Positions 44,556 to 55,909 of a DNA stretch of 64,000 bases are shown here, one piece after another. The position numbers and the translations under genes were made by a program. The stretch spans positions 170,047,601 through 170,111,600 of the forward strand of contig CM022391.1 of assembly GCA_011833715.1 (NCBI GenBank). The letters run 5' to 3'. The DNA is from Carcinoscorpius rotundicauda. Taxonomy: Eukaryota; Arthropoda; Merostomata; Xiphosura; Limulidae. Position 1 is the stretch's first letter; each line of letters opens with the position of its first letter. A model generated the notes under the pieces. The model was given only the letters and a program-made list of their open reading frames with translations. It was not told the DNA's origin and did not search any database.

Positions 44556-44640
44556 TGAAACTTTATACTGCTAAAGTAGGGACGGTTAGCGCGGATTGCC
44601 TTCGTGTAGTTTTGCGCGAAATTCAAAACAAACCAAACAA
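44556..44640 (+). mobile_element. SINE family A (outer copy), right part
   Basis: Resumes with CTTTATACTGCTAAAGTAGG and ends GTTTTGCGCGAAATTC plus AAAACAAACC. Confidence 0.85.
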
Positions 44641-44645
44641 TCTCT

Positions 44646-45832
44646 TGCATTTTCAATTTCCATTTTTCCCATCATAAACTCTACCAAAATTCCCTCTTAT
44701 CTAGTAATGTGCCCAAAGTGTCACATTTGTTTCATCGATATGTTATCCTTTTTTTGGATCTTAACATATTCCAGTGTTTTTCATTAGTTTTTTTTTCTAG
44801 AGAACTAATCTTTACCTTTTGTTTGAAGCATCACATTTCACACACTGCCAGTTACTGTGTTTTATCAGAAAAGGCCCATGTCTCCATCCTGTCCAGTAGT
44901 ATTTTAGTAACTATCTTCTTCAGTTATGGCCTAATTAATAATTATCTCATTTCGATCCTTTACATCTTTTATAAACTTGGAACACGACAGTGTAGTTGGA
45001 ACTAAGGCAAGAACAGTTGTCTAATTGGAACTTTTATTATTATTATTATTTTAAATGCGAGTGTCAAAGCATCGTCCTTTGCCGAGTAACAGGTGTAATA
45101 AAATAAAACAAGCAATAAACAGCAGTTTTTAGGTCATTTCATGTACACTTTGTTTATAGCACGTTGTTTGAATTTTATTATCAACAGCACTTACTTTGGA
45201 TTTATTTTAAAAACAGTGAGACAGATAATGACGGTACTTACAAATAGTATATTATCAGATATGAAATAGTGATCAGAGCGAAGCAATGTTTGGATAAAAG
45301 CGATAAATGTTAATTAGACAGAAAGATATTGGTAGAATGACGGCTATAAATGTTTTCAGAGAACTTTATAGTGACTATACAACAGTTAAATTTTATTTCG
45401 ATCAGAGAACGAGACAGGATTGGACGAAAGTAATATTGTTATCAAATAACAGTGATTGTATGACAGCTACCCACGTTATCAAACAGAGAGACAATTATTA
45501 GAGAAAGTTTCAAGTATTACCAGCGAGATAAAATTGTCAAAGACATCCTATTGTCGGTTTGAAATAAGGAAATTAAAAAAACAACTTAGTTTTAAAATAT
45601 CAATCATATTTGTACTGATACGATCGTAAATATTAAAATGAATTACCTGGTAACTATTTTTTTCTTGATCTATGGTGTTTGGGTATTTGCCCTGGAGGGT
45701 CAGGTTCACTTTGACCTCTTCCTCCTTCCTGAACATATTTTCCCTAACTGTTCGTGATGTTATGTTAGGTCCTTTTCAGGGCAATGTCCATTTATAGTCT
45801 CTTATTCACAGTAGTCAAGCTTTCTGGTGGCA
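44646..45832. other. no firm feature
   Basis: Open frames at 44596-45005 (+) overlap a SINE tail. A 64-codon ATG frame at 45307-45501 (+) has reasonable composition (FRELYSDYTTVKFYFDQR) but no known domain. A short ATT microsatellite lies at 45035-45052. Confidence 0.35.
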
Positions 45833-47915
45833 TTTTTTTTTTCTAATCTTATTATTATTTTAAAATACATAAGTATGTAAACTATAAATACAAGATTTAA
45901 AATTTATATACATACATATTTTACTTTAATTTATTTATTTTTCTTTATATTTAATATATATGTTAATTGGGGAGAGGTATTTAGGAATATCTTCATCATG
46001 TATAAGGTACCTATCTAGTTCGCATAACAAATCATTTTTCTTCCAATTTTTGTTAAAATACCTAATTGTAATATTTAGGAGTCTATCTGCTATTATTGGT
46101 ATGTTCGAGTAATTATGGATGAATTTAGATGATGTTGCTCTCGGAACTCTGTATGCTGTTGTGAGAAGTGCGTTTTGTATTTTTTGTAGTTTGGTTTTGA
46201 TTGTTACATTACTTACAGTTACCCATGCTGGAGCTGCATAGTCTATTACTGGTCTAATATATGTTTTGTATATTTTCAAAATATTATCTGTGGATGCTCC
46301 ACTGTGTTTACCAGTTAGACTCCTAACATAGTTGGTTCTTCGCCAAATTTTATTTTTAATTTCATTGACATGATTGATCCAAGTTAATTTTGAATCATAA
46401 GTCAGACCTAAAAATTTTGCTGATTGGGCAATCTAGAGCAGTGTGCCATTCATATATATTTCTAACTGTTGTTTTCTGTGTTTTGGCGATTTCGTAAAGA
46501 GTACGAGCTGAGTTTTTGCTGTGTTTATTTTAATTCTATATTTTTCACAGTATTCACTAATTCTATTTAATTGTGGTTGTATGTTTGTAGCTGCTATCGT
46601 GGGTGTTGCAGCACTTTTCCAGATTGCCACATCATCTGCGAACTGTGATGAGAATCCATGATTTGGATCCTTCAATGGCATATTGTTAACATACATGATG
46701 AAGAGTATAGGGCTAACCACCCCTCCCTGCGAGACACCAGCTAGTGGAGTAAAGTATTCGGAAAAAGTTCCTTCTACGTTTACTCTACATTTTCTGTTTT
46801 CCGGAAAGTTAGATAACCAGCGAATAATTCCTCGCGGTAGTTCCATTTCATTCATTCGGAACCTTAGACCATCGTGCCAAACGGTGTCGAATGCTTTCTC
46901 GATATCGAGGAAACAAGCGACTGTACATTCTTTTTTGTTGAAACTATCTATAATGGTTTCGGTTAATCTTATTAAATGATCTGTCGTTTGTCTAAATTTT
47001 CTGAATCCATTCTGTTCTTCTGGTAATTTTGATGTTACCTCCAAGAATGTGGAGAGTCTATTACTTATTATTCTTTCGAGAATTTTGCCTACACAGCTGG
47101 TCAGACTGATTGGTCGATAGCTATTTGGTTTATTCGCTGGTTTTCCTTCCTTATGGAACATTAAAATATTTGCTAGCTTCCAAGAAACTGGGATATATCC
47201 TGAGGATAGCGATAAGTTAAATAGAGAATTTAGATGGTCAAACAATTTCGGAGTGCCGTTTTTTAGGAGAATAGCTTGTATTTCGTCTTCTCCTGGCGCT
47301 TTGTTTTTGGTGTTTTTTATTGCTTCTAGTATTTCATGTAGGGATATTTCCTTTGTTAGTAATGTGCTTTCAAAATCAGTGTTAGAACTTGTATTTGTAT
47401 CAGTTATGTTTACTGGAAATATTGGTTCATATTGATGTTTATTGTTTACTATGTGATTAGTGACTTTATTGTAGAAGTGTGTATTCATTTCTGGATCTGT
47501 GTGAGTTTTAAATGTATTTTGGAGTAGATCCTTGAAAGCTTCGGCTATTTCTTTATTTGTACGTGCAATGGTGTTATTATGTTCAAGTGGAGGATATTTC
47601 TTTGTGTTTATGTTTTCACTTGTGAATCTTTTAAGATGTGACCAGAATTTTTTCGGGTCAGTTATGTCGTTTAGTTTATTACAGTAATTGTCCCATTTAT
47701 TTTGTTTTTGTTGTTTTATTTGAGTTCTGATGTGATTTCTAATGTTGTTTATTTGTGTTTTAATTTCTCTGTTTCTTGTAATCATGTACTGTCTTCTTAG
47801 TTGTCTGCGCTTTTTTATTAGGTTGATTATTTCTGTGGTTGGTTTCCATGTGTTGATTGTTGTTTTGTGGTGTTGTTTTGGTATTGTTACTTTGGCTGCT
47901 TTGGTAACTATTTAA
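45833..47915 (-). mobile_element. non-LTR retrotransposon (LINE), 5' truncated
   Basis: The minus-strand element ends in a poly(A) tail (T run at 45833-45843 on plus) after a short AT-rich 3' region. It starts abruptly near 47912, where the frame meets TAA. Only the reverse transcriptase and C-terminal region remain; no endonuclease domain or ORF1 is present, as is usual for 5'-truncated LINEs. The RT style is Jockey-like as far as I can judge. No clear TSD found. A family A SINE lies just upstream (47939-48210). Confidence 0.85.
45935..47912 (-). pseudogene. LINE reverse transcriptase with one in-frame TAG
   Basis: Counting from the ATG at 47785: RT blocks are KAPG (residues 162-165), YRPISLTS (223-230), EEQNGFRK (256-263), FLDIEKAFD (292-300), GVSQGGVVSPILF (350-362) and the catalytic FADD (382-385). 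All three catalytic aspartates are readable. TAG at 46433-46435 interrupts it. The same frame then continues without shift through FLGLTYDSKLTWINH and YKTYIRPVIDYAAPAW to the stop near 45935, so a single nonsense codon separates the two pieces. Upstream of the ATG the frame stays open to about 47912 (INTWKPTTEIINLIKKR). The SQGG in place of the common PQGS is unusual. Confidence 0.88.
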
Positions 47916-47938
47916 CATGAAGATGTTTGAACGTTTGA

Positions 47939-48210
47939 ATTTCGCGCAAAGCTACTAGAGGGCTATCTGAGTTAGCCGTCCCTAATTTGGCAGCGTAAGA
48001 CTAGAGTGAGGGCAGCTAGTCATCGCCACCCACTTCGTTCGCAATCGAAAACTCATGAGCTAATCTTTTTACCAACGAATAGTGAGATTGATTGTCACAT
48101 AATAACGCCCCCCGTTGAAAGGGTGAGTATGTTTGGTTTGACCAGGATTCGAACCCGCGACCCTCATATTACGAGTCGAAAGCCTTAACCCATCTGGCCA
48201 TGTCGGGCCG
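47939..48210 (-). mobile_element. SINE family A with probable 7-bp TSD
   Basis: Minus-strand copy ending CATCTGGCCATGTCGGGCCG. CGTTTGA occurs at 47932-47938 and 48211-48217. There is an insertion-like oddity in the body (CACTTCGTTCGCAATCGAAA). Confidence 0.88.
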
Positions 48211-48246
48211 CGTTTGATGTTAAGCGAAAAGTTACATAACGAACTG

Positions 48247-48373
48247 CCCCCCAGTGGCTCAGCGGTATGTCTGCGGACTTACACGCTAAAATCCTGTTTT
48301 CGATAACCGTGGTGGGCAGAGCACAGATAGCCCTTTGTGTAGCTTTGTGCTTAATTCAAAAACAACAACAACA
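48247..48373 (+). mobile_element. SINE family B with perfect 13-bp TSD
   Basis: Complete plus-strand copy (CAGTGGCTCAGCGGTATGTC; GTGGTGGGCAGAGCACAG; tail AACAACAACAACA). ACATAACGAACTG flanks it at 48234-48246 and 48374-48386. A young insertion and a good reference copy for the family. Confidence 0.95.
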
Positions 48374-48386
48374 ACATAACGAACTG

Positions 48387-48895
48387 TTATGTTCTGTCCG
48401 CTGTGTGTATCTAAACGTGATTTTTTTTTAGCTTTATAAACCCCCAGATTTGCCACTGGAGAGCATGAAACTGTTTCAGGGGAATACAGTATTTCTAAAC
48501 CAAATAGTATTTGGAACTTTCATATGAAACAGTCTCTAAAAGTGGTGCAATTTCGTTTGTTATTATGGATGCTGCATTTGATGGTTTAAGCAATTTAAAC
48601 ATGTTTAAGATGATATGATTCGTGGGTGCAAACTCAAAGCATTTTTAAAATAATGTTAGTAAATCAGTGACTTAGACATATCCAGAATGTATCTTTTCCA
48701 ATACAATATTTCGTTATTATAACTTTGTTCTGCATTGAGCTAATACAGACACGTTTTAAAAGCACAGATTGTTATTTTATTTAATCAGAATATCTAATAA
48801 AAAACTTCTGCTTACATTGAAAAAAAATCGGGAATAATATGTTTTAGGTTTGCTGTGTCAGTTCAGTTTTTATATTGTATACAACAGACTTCTTA
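48387..48895. other. no recognised feature
   Basis: AT-rich spacer. Confidence 0.4.
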
Positions 48896-48907
48896 AAGGA
48901 AACTATT

Positions 48908-49182
48908 GGCCCGGCATGCCCAGGTGGTTAAGGTGCTCCACTCGTGATCTGAGGGTTGCGGGTTCAAGTCCCCGTTACACCAAATATGCTCACCCTTTCA
49001 GCCGTGAAGGCGTTATAATGTTACAGTCAATCTCACTATTCGTTGGCATAAGAATAGCCCAAGAGTTGGCAGTGGGCAGTGATGAATAGCTGCCTTCCCT
49101 CTAGTCTTACACTGCTAAATTAGGGACGACGAGCGCAGATAGCTCTCATGTAGCTTTGTGAGAAATTCAAAAACAAACAAAC
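48908..49182 (+). mobile_element. SINE family A with 12-bp TSD
   Basis: Complete plus-strand copy with head GGCCCGGCATGCCCAGGTGG and (AAAC)n tail. AAGGAAACTATT at 48896-48907 and AAGGAAACCATT at 49183-49194 form the TSD (11 of 12 bases). Confidence 0.93.
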
Positions 49183-49194
49183 AAGGAAACCATT

Positions 49195-49516
49195 ACGTCT
49201 AATGGAGGATGGTTTGTGTACGTTTAATAATAAAACCTCACACAACAGTGATAGGTTATTAAGCCTTTAAATAATATTAGTAATAAATGACATACAACAA
49301 TGATAGGTTTATAAACATGTAAATAACGCTGACATAAGATTTCATATAACAATGATATGTTTGCATACATTTTAATAGTGTTGGCTATGAAATTCTATTA
49401 ACCAATGATATATTTTTATACATTTAATAACGTTGATAATTGATCCATACAACAATAAAAGATTTCTAGAGAATTTGCTAATATTGATTATACATTAATG
49501 TAAAACAATAAACTAT
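49195..49516. repeat. possible loose repeat
   Basis: The phrase ACAACAATGATAGGTTTATA recurs loosely at 49240, 49295, 49350 and 49405 (about 55-60 bp apart), suggesting an old, eroded tandem repeat. Confidence 0.45.
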
Positions 49517-49524
49517 TTGTTTAT

Positions 49525-49799
49525 GTTTTTTCTTAAATTTCACGCAAAGCTACACGAGGGCTATCTGCGCTAGCCATTCCTAATTTAGCAGTGTAAGAAT
49601 AGAGGGAAAGTAGCTAGTCATAATTACCCACCACCAACTTTTTGGCTACTCTTTTACTAACGAATAGTGGGATTGACCGTCACATAATAACATCCTCACG
49701 ACTGAAATGGCGAGCATGTTTAGTGCGACCGGGATTCGAGCCCGCGATTCTCAGATTAGGAGTTGAACGCCTTAACTCACCTGGCCGTGCCGGTCCGTT
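49525..49799 (-). mobile_element. SINE family A with 8-bp TSD
   Basis: Complete minus-strand copy ending CACCTGGCCGTGCCGGTCC. TTGTTTAT flanks it at 49517-49524 and 49800-49807. Confidence 0.9.
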
Positions 49800-49879
49800 G
49801 TTTATACGTATACATATAATATACACTCCACCACTGTAAAAACAACAACAACAACAAAACCCTATTATTGTTCTTTGAA

Positions 49880-50091
49880 CTAACCCTTGCTTGGCGTTAT
49901 TCGCGAGGGGTGAGATTCCCCGAAACCGGTATAACCAGATAGCAAGAAGTGAAATGGAGGATAAATTGGACTTATTAAAATCACGTAACTTTTATTTAAA
50001 TGCAAATGAAACACAATTGACAAATAAAGGTTTAATTTATAACAAGCAAGTATTAGATGAAAATATACAGATAGTAGTTTATAGTAATTAA
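49880..50091 (+). other. open frame of unknown nature
   Basis: Open for about 70 codons without ATG at its start. Residues include FARGEIPRNRYNQIARSEME and KSRNFYLNANETQL before TAA. The composition is protein-like and hydrophilic. It could be an exon or an unknown TE fragment; no family recognised. Confidence 0.25.
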
Positions 50092-51012
50092 AGCAACACG
50101 CATGTATGGTAAGCTTATTGAAGGTTTAATTTTTTTTTTTAAATAAGGTCATTAAAAAGAAAGACATTTGCTTTTTTCCTAAAAACGTGGAAAGCTAAGA
50201 AAATGTTATTACTAAGCTTAGAATTTGGTATAAAAATCAGATAGGCTTCATATATACGTCTAATTTGTACTGTTACTCAGAATTTGTTATAAAAATCAGA
50301 TTGGCTGTATACGTATGTTTAATTTGTACTGTTAATTAACAGCAACATGAATAAATTAATTAGAACAATAATAGATATGTATTTCACAAGGTTTGATGTT
50401 TTCAGAAGGCAGTGATTTTATTCTTCGTATAAAGTCAAGATAATTTAGTCTGCTGTGTGATCGTTTGCCGATCAAATGATTTGTTTACTTCTATCCTTAC
50501 CTTGTTTGGTTTCTTGTTTGTAATAGAAAGTAGCCTGCCCTACATGGCTTGTTTGTTTAGCGAGAAATATTTTCTTTATTCATGCTATTTTTATTTTATT
50601 ATTAGACGACGCACATAGGTTACTAAGTCATAGAATGTTTTCTAAGGATTTATAAATATATTACAGCGTATAAAGATTTGAGTATTCTGCATATTACAGT
50701 CATCTAATGCTCATCGATTATTGGCTGGTAATTTCTGTTTCACTAAAACTTTTTAAAGGGACACCACCTTTCTGAAAAGAAGCTAACTCGAAGGGGTAAT
50801 AATGTCGTTTACATTAGAATTATGATGTTTTTAATTTGTATGAAATAATATTAAAATAGGTAATCAAAGTTCGTGAATACTGTTTTGCCCTGTAACATGG
50901 TAAAATTATAGTACTTGATACAACCAGATAAAGACCCGGCCTGTTGAAAAAAACATAATTATTGAATGAAAAGAAGAAATATAGTTTTTGCCTATTCATC
51001 GGTCTTTACCTT
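50092..51012. other. no recognised feature
   Basis: AT-rich. A short local duplication exists (GGTATAAAAATCAGATAGGCT and GTTATAAAAATCAGATTGGCT, about 62 bp apart near 50230). Confidence 0.4.
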
Positions 51013-51024
51013 TAAGGTCATAAA

Positions 51025-51290
51025 TTTGTTTGTTTGTTTGTTTTTGAATTTCGCACAAAGCCACTCGAGGGCTATCTGTGCTAGCCGTCCCTACTGTAGT
51101 AGTGTAAGATTAGTGGGAAGACAGCTAGTCATCACCACCCACTGCCAACTCTTGGGCTATTCTTTTACCAACGAATAGTGGGATTGACCGTCACTTTATA
51201 ACGCCCCCACGGCTGAAAAGGCGAGAATGTTTGGAGCAACGGGGATGCGAACCCACGACTCTCAGGTTACGAGTCGCACGCCTCAACACG
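51025..51290 (-). mobile_element. SINE family A1 with perfect 12-bp TSD
   Basis: Minus-strand copy flanked by TAAGGTCATAAA at 51013-51024 and 51291-51302. The head ends at GTCGCACGCCTCAACACG, so the last 17 bp are missing despite the TSD. B box GGTTCGCATCC. Confidence 0.93.
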
Positions 51291-51302
51291 TAAGGTCATA
51301 AA

Positions 51303-52169
51303 AATGACCATAAATAATCACTTTATTATTATATTTGTTAATTTTTGAAATAAATTAACTTTTATTTTTTTAGGGATATTAATTACTAACAAGTTATCTA
51401 TTTTGGATCTTTAGAATCGACTAGATCAACAGCTATATTTGTTTGAAGTTTCTTTTAATTTTTCTGAACATTGAGAACAAATAATAACTAGTCATCCTTT
51501 AAATTGAATAAAGCATTGAGTGCAAAAATATAAATTTAACAATGAACTGACTTTCTTTCATTTTGAATATTAGTATTTTACATTACTATAACATTTAATT
51601 TCAGAACCAGAAAGTTAAAAAAGAATATATATTATTGTACTATGAGTGATGTTTCTTTATAATAACCACACTTAACTCGTTTCTGTGTACTTCGCGTAAT
51701 ATATATATATATATACACATAAAAATTAATTATCAAGGTAATATGGTAGAAGTAAATAAAAATTGTATTCACGGTCAATATTCTAGTAACTACTTTTTTG
51801 TACTTATGCGTAAATATTCCAGTAGGAATTCTTATATTGAAGTAAAAGCATCTTTGAGATTCAGCTATCTCATAATAACAAAACTTTGAAAATTGTTTGT
51901 AGCCGCTAAACACGCTTAATGAAGCGTGCTAATAATTATCACCTGGATTAAATTAGTGTTGTTCAAAGGAGAAAAATGAGAGCTTAAACAAAAGTGTATT
52001 AGTTCATCATTTAATCATCCAACATTGATGCGCGAGAAAAAATAAATCTTGCTAGTCACCCACGCATGCGCTGAATTACGATGTGAAATCATTAGTACAA
52101 GCATTGTATCATTTCATTAATATTTTAAATAAACGGTAGAGAATTCTTGAACAGTTTATTCGCAAAATT
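51303..52169. other. no recognised feature
   Basis: AT-rich with a (TA)n run at 51701-51716. A minus frame at 51632-51913 crosses it and is not credible. Confidence 0.4.
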
Positions 52170-52438
52170 TTGTTTTCTTATGTTGGATTTCGTGCAAAGG
52201 TACACGAAGTCTATCTGCGCTACCTCGTACATGTTGTAGTATTGAAAGGTTAGAGGAAAGTCATCACCATTCTCAGCCAACTCTTGGGGTACTCTTCTAT
52301 CAACGCATAGAGGGATTGAGTGTCACATAAAGACGTCCTTACGGATGAAAGGTAGAACATGTTTGGTGGGACGGGATTTTAAAACCACGACCCTCATGCT
52401 ACGGATCAAGTGCCATAGCCATCTGGCTATGTCTGGCG
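52170..52438 (-). mobile_element. SINE family A, diverged
   Basis: Minus-strand copy with small deletions: GGATTTCGTGCAAAGGTACA through GCCATCTGGCTATGTCTGG. Confidence 0.82.
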
Positions 52439-53399
52439 TGATAAAAATGTTGGAAGAAAATGTCCATATTTCTTCGATAAAGTATTTGAAATGTAGGGGG
52501 GTATGTGTAGTTTTTTTAACGATTTATAAACACTTCACATTTGTTTCCTTTATGCGAGAGTATGAAGTTTACTGTTAAGTACACGTCATGGACAGATTTT
52601 TTACACAGTTCTAGTTTACGGTTAAAACAGAAAAAATAATAAATATATAAATGAATAAAAACAAAGCTTTCAAAATTTACATTAGGATTATAAAACATTC
52701 GTATTTGTGTCTGTTCTAATTTACATACTTATATTATATGCATATATGACGTTTCTCTAAAAGAAACGGCTTTTATATATTTTTACATTGTGTTGATTGG
52801 TATGAGATAGTTTAATTGAACGTCACCAGAAGGAGCTTCTAAATTCTTTTTGTTATAATTTCCTGTTGTCTTATAAAGTATTCATAGCGGTGTGTTCATT
52901 TAAATTTTTCTCATACATTTTCTTTACGAATAAATGTTAAATTACTAATAAATACGAAGAAGTATTATTTGTTGGATAAGTCATTTTCATCCTTTATTTA
53001 TTCCAATAATTAAACAAACAGCCGCACAATTTAGAATAATTAAAAAAATCATGATGTTTAGTATTAAATTACACATTAGATTACACTCAATGCACCGATT
53101 TCTCCCATAATGTGTGTTCGAGTGTTTCATATAAAAATATATATATACTGAAATAACAAATTCAGTTGTACTCCTTTAATACTTTTGTAGATAAAATCAC
53201 CCTAACGACAGATTTTGGATCTTTTGAACTCAGTAAGAGGTAAGCTCGAAACGTTGTAAAAAACGGTCTCCAGGGAGACTTAATTCATAAAAAACTAAAA
53301 GTATATGCAATGCCTGAAATTCCATTGAAACTGGATACCTAAATCTAAGCTGGCCAATCCCGAAGTGGGCTTGAAATGCTGCATACGATATTGATGCAT
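52439..53399. other. no firm feature
   Basis: AT-rich. At 53231-53260, AAGCTCGAAACGTTG echoes the 3' half of the hammerhead-like motifs at 15.6 and 56.3 kb, but the CUGANGA half is not present. Confidence 0.35.
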
Positions 53400-53507
53400 T
53401 TTGTTCGACTTGTTAAGCACAAAATTAAACAATGGCTACCTGGGCTCTCTCCAAGCGGGTATCGAGATCTAAGCAAACTGACGTACGGCTGAGCTACAAG
53501 ACAGCGA
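53400..53507 (-). mobile_element. SINE family B, degraded
   Basis: Minus-strand relic: TTAAGCACAAAATTAAACAA, CTCTCCAAGCGGGTATCGA, GTACGGCTGAGCTAC. Confidence 0.6.
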
Positions 53508-53605
53508 TATTAATGCCAGATTTACGTTGGTAAACTGTAAAAAAATACTTAGTTAATACCCAATGTATTGATGTTTTCCAAATCACTCAAGATCAGATCG
53601 TTATA

Positions 53606-53747
53606 TGAATTTCGCACAAAGCTACTCGAGGGCTAATTGTGCTAGCCGTACCTAATTTAGTAGTGTAAGACTAGAGGGAAGGCAGCTAGTCATTACCACC
53701 TACCACCAACTCTTGGGCTACTCTTTTACCAACGAATAGTGATAAAA
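53606..53747 (-). mobile_element. SINE family A, 3' half
   Basis: Minus-strand tail and body, stopping at CCAACGAATAGTG; head half absent. The duplicated segment starts 23 bp further on. Confidence 0.85.
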
Positions 53748-53769
53748 ATAGTGTTTTGCTGAAACTATG

Positions 53770-54095
53770 AGGACATATTCACTTGTGAACAGTTAATACT
53801 AAAAGAGTAATACAATGTTATTAAATTATGACTTTATTATATTACCCATCGTGGTCCTTAGTCAGTTATTACATATGGAACAAGATTTATTTGTTTTTAA
53901 ATTTTGCGCAAAGCTACTTGAAGGCTATTTGCGCTCGCCGTCCCTAATTTAGCATTGTAAGATTAGTGGGAAGACAGCTAGTCATCACCACCCACCGCCA
54001 ACTCCTGGGCTACTCTTTTACCAACGAATAGTGGGACTGACCATCACATTATAACGTCCCCACGGCTGAAAGGGCGAGCATGTTTGGCGCGATGG
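53770..54095. repeat. duplicated segment, copy 2
   Basis: Same orientation as 22437-22796. About 115 bp of non-SINE sequence differ by roughly one base (TATTCACTTG against TATTAACTTG), followed by the shared SINE insertion at the same site (ATGGAACAAG). The match ends inside the SINE near GCGCGATGGG. Confidence 0.9.
53884..54095 (-). mobile_element. SINE family A inside duplicated segment
   Basis: The insertion junction is the same as at 22551 and the private variants TTGAAGG and AGCATTGTAAG are shared, so it is the same insertion event. From the middle of the element onward the sequence differs more and ends earlier in the head. Confidence 0.88.
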
Positions 54096-54342
54096 GCTCA
54101 AGATTAGAATAAAAAAATGTTTGGTAAAGAAATTAAATAGACGAAAGCGACATCATGTTGCTGTCAGTACATGAAGATGATGTGAAATTAATATATAAAA
54201 TTAATATTTTTATTTATTAATAAGCACAAACAGTTACCGAGATCGTACTTAACAATTTTCATCAACTATAAATTCAGTCTTCAAATAAAGAGTAGCGAAC
54301 TTTTTAATGACCGATTAATTAAAAAAATTTCAAGCACACATT

Positions 54343-54433
54343 TTGTTTGCTTGTTTGTTTGTTTTTGAATTTCGTACAAAGCTATTCGAGGGTTATCTGC
54401 GCTAGTCGTCCCTAATTTAGCAGTGTAAGACTC
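54343..54433 (-). mobile_element. SINE family A fragment
   Basis: Minus-strand tail and first 65 bp of the body (TTGAATTTCGTACAAAGC to TTAGCAGTGTAAGACTC). The rest is absent. Confidence 0.85.
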
Positions 54434-54574
54434 GTTAAATAGGTTACAAAAATTGAGAGATATGTTCTTATCTAAAATACAAGACCATATGTAACAAGAC
54501 AATCAATTTTATTTCACTTTTATTATAATAACATAGAACACACGTATACTTTGTTTGAACCAGAGGATCACTGA

Positions 54575-54660
54575 GTTGTCTGCTTCATCCACCACAGGAA
54601 ATCGTACACCGGATTTTTGCGTTATTATTTCGCAGAGTTACCGTTGATTCACAGAGACGT
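54575..54660 (-). mobile_element. possible SINE family B relic
   Basis: CATCCACCACAGGAAATCG, ACCGGATTTTTGCGTTATT and ACCGTTGATTCACAG follow family B order on the minus strand with heavy decay. Confidence 0.4.
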
Positions 54661-54719
54661 TACACACGTAAGTCTTATGTTAATGTTTTGCATTTATATG
54701 AGCTCGTAGTACTTTATAT

Positions 54720-54952
54720 TTGTCTATTTGTTTTGAATTTCGTGCAAATGTACTCGAGAGGGAAGGCAGCTAGTCATCACCACCCACCGCCAACTCTTGG
54801 GTTACTCTTTTATGAACGAATGGTGGGATTGACAGTCACATTATAACGCCCCCACGACTGAAAAAGCAAGCATGTTTGGTGCGGCGGGAATTCGAACCTG
54901 TGACCCTCAGATTAAGAGTCGAACGCCTTAACCCACATGGTCATGCCGGACC
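54720..54952 (-). mobile_element. SINE family A, 50-bp internal deletion
   Basis: Minus-strand copy in which GTACTCGAG joins directly to AGGGAAGGCAGCTAG. The head is complete (GGAATTCGAACCTGTGACC; CCACATGGTCATGCCGG). Confidence 0.87.
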
Positions 54953-55039
54953 TCACACATTTTGTAAAACATGGAAAAGTATCTTATAACATTAACCTCA
55001 TTTCAACTTATGAAGAATCCTCGTTCTCATGCTTTCGTG

Positions 55040-55243
55040 GCCCCGGCATGGTCAAGTGGTTAAAATAATCTAAGGATCACGGGGTCGAATCCCAGCTACA
55101 CCAAACATGCTCACCCTTACAACCGTGGGGGTGTTATATGTGCGGTCCATTCCACTATTCATTGGTACAATAGTAGCCCAAGACTTGGCGGCTGGTGAAA
55201 ATAGCTCTCGTGTAACTTTGGGCAAAATTAAAGAGAAAAACAA
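55040..55243 (+). mobile_element. SINE family A, shortened
   Basis: Plus-strand copy with head CCCCGGCATGGTCAAGTGG. About 10 bp of the head and about 60 bp of the body (the TAGTCTTACACTG region) are deleted. Tail AAGAGAAAAACAACAAC. Confidence 0.85.
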
Positions 55244-55909
55244 CAACAAATACTTCATACTTTCGTAGTTACTTATGTCTATTGTCACATTTTACATTTT
55301 ACATTTTCTCTCTTAAGGGAAAAAGCTATGGACTTAAAAAGTTAGAATTATGGATTAGGTTCTTCACAGTGGACGGAGCACACATAACTCAGTGTGATGG
55401 TTTCCACTAAAACAAACAATCTTTTTACGGTTTAAGACATACAGGAGAGTGAAGAACCAAGAAATTACGAAAGTTAACTCAAAGTCTGTTTAAAATTAAT
55501 TAAAATTGTAAACAGTTGATATATTCTACATTTAAATTCATCGTTTACGTGAAAACTTCAACGAAGAAATATTTAATAGCCTCTATCTCTTCCTTTTTCA
55601 ATACATCAATAATGCTTATTTATGCATTCAAACTTCAATTTCCATAAATAATTCCTACAAATGTTCCTGCTACATGATACATGTTGTTTATCATAAAATA
55701 TGCAATTATATGAAGTATAGTATTGTAATTCTTTTTCCAGCAGATAAACAAAATCCTGTCTACCAAAGAAGAACTACTTACCATCATACACAGTTCGAGT
55801 AAATACGATTTTAGAGCCTTACCTCATCATTATTGTCCATACTGCCAACTCCAGTTTCGTTCTATCTGACGAAGCTGCGTCTCTGCAGCGTAATTTCCAT
55901 TGCCTTCTC
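55244..55909. other. no recognised feature
   Basis: AT-rich. A possible family B tail remnant lies at 55360-55420 (GGACGGAGCACACATAACTC). Confidence 0.35.

Noticed and set aside
53231..53260. Third hammerhead-like site (AAGCTCGAAACGTTG)
   Set aside because: Only the stem II/GAAA/CGUU half is present; the CUGANGA half is not recognisable, so no complete core.
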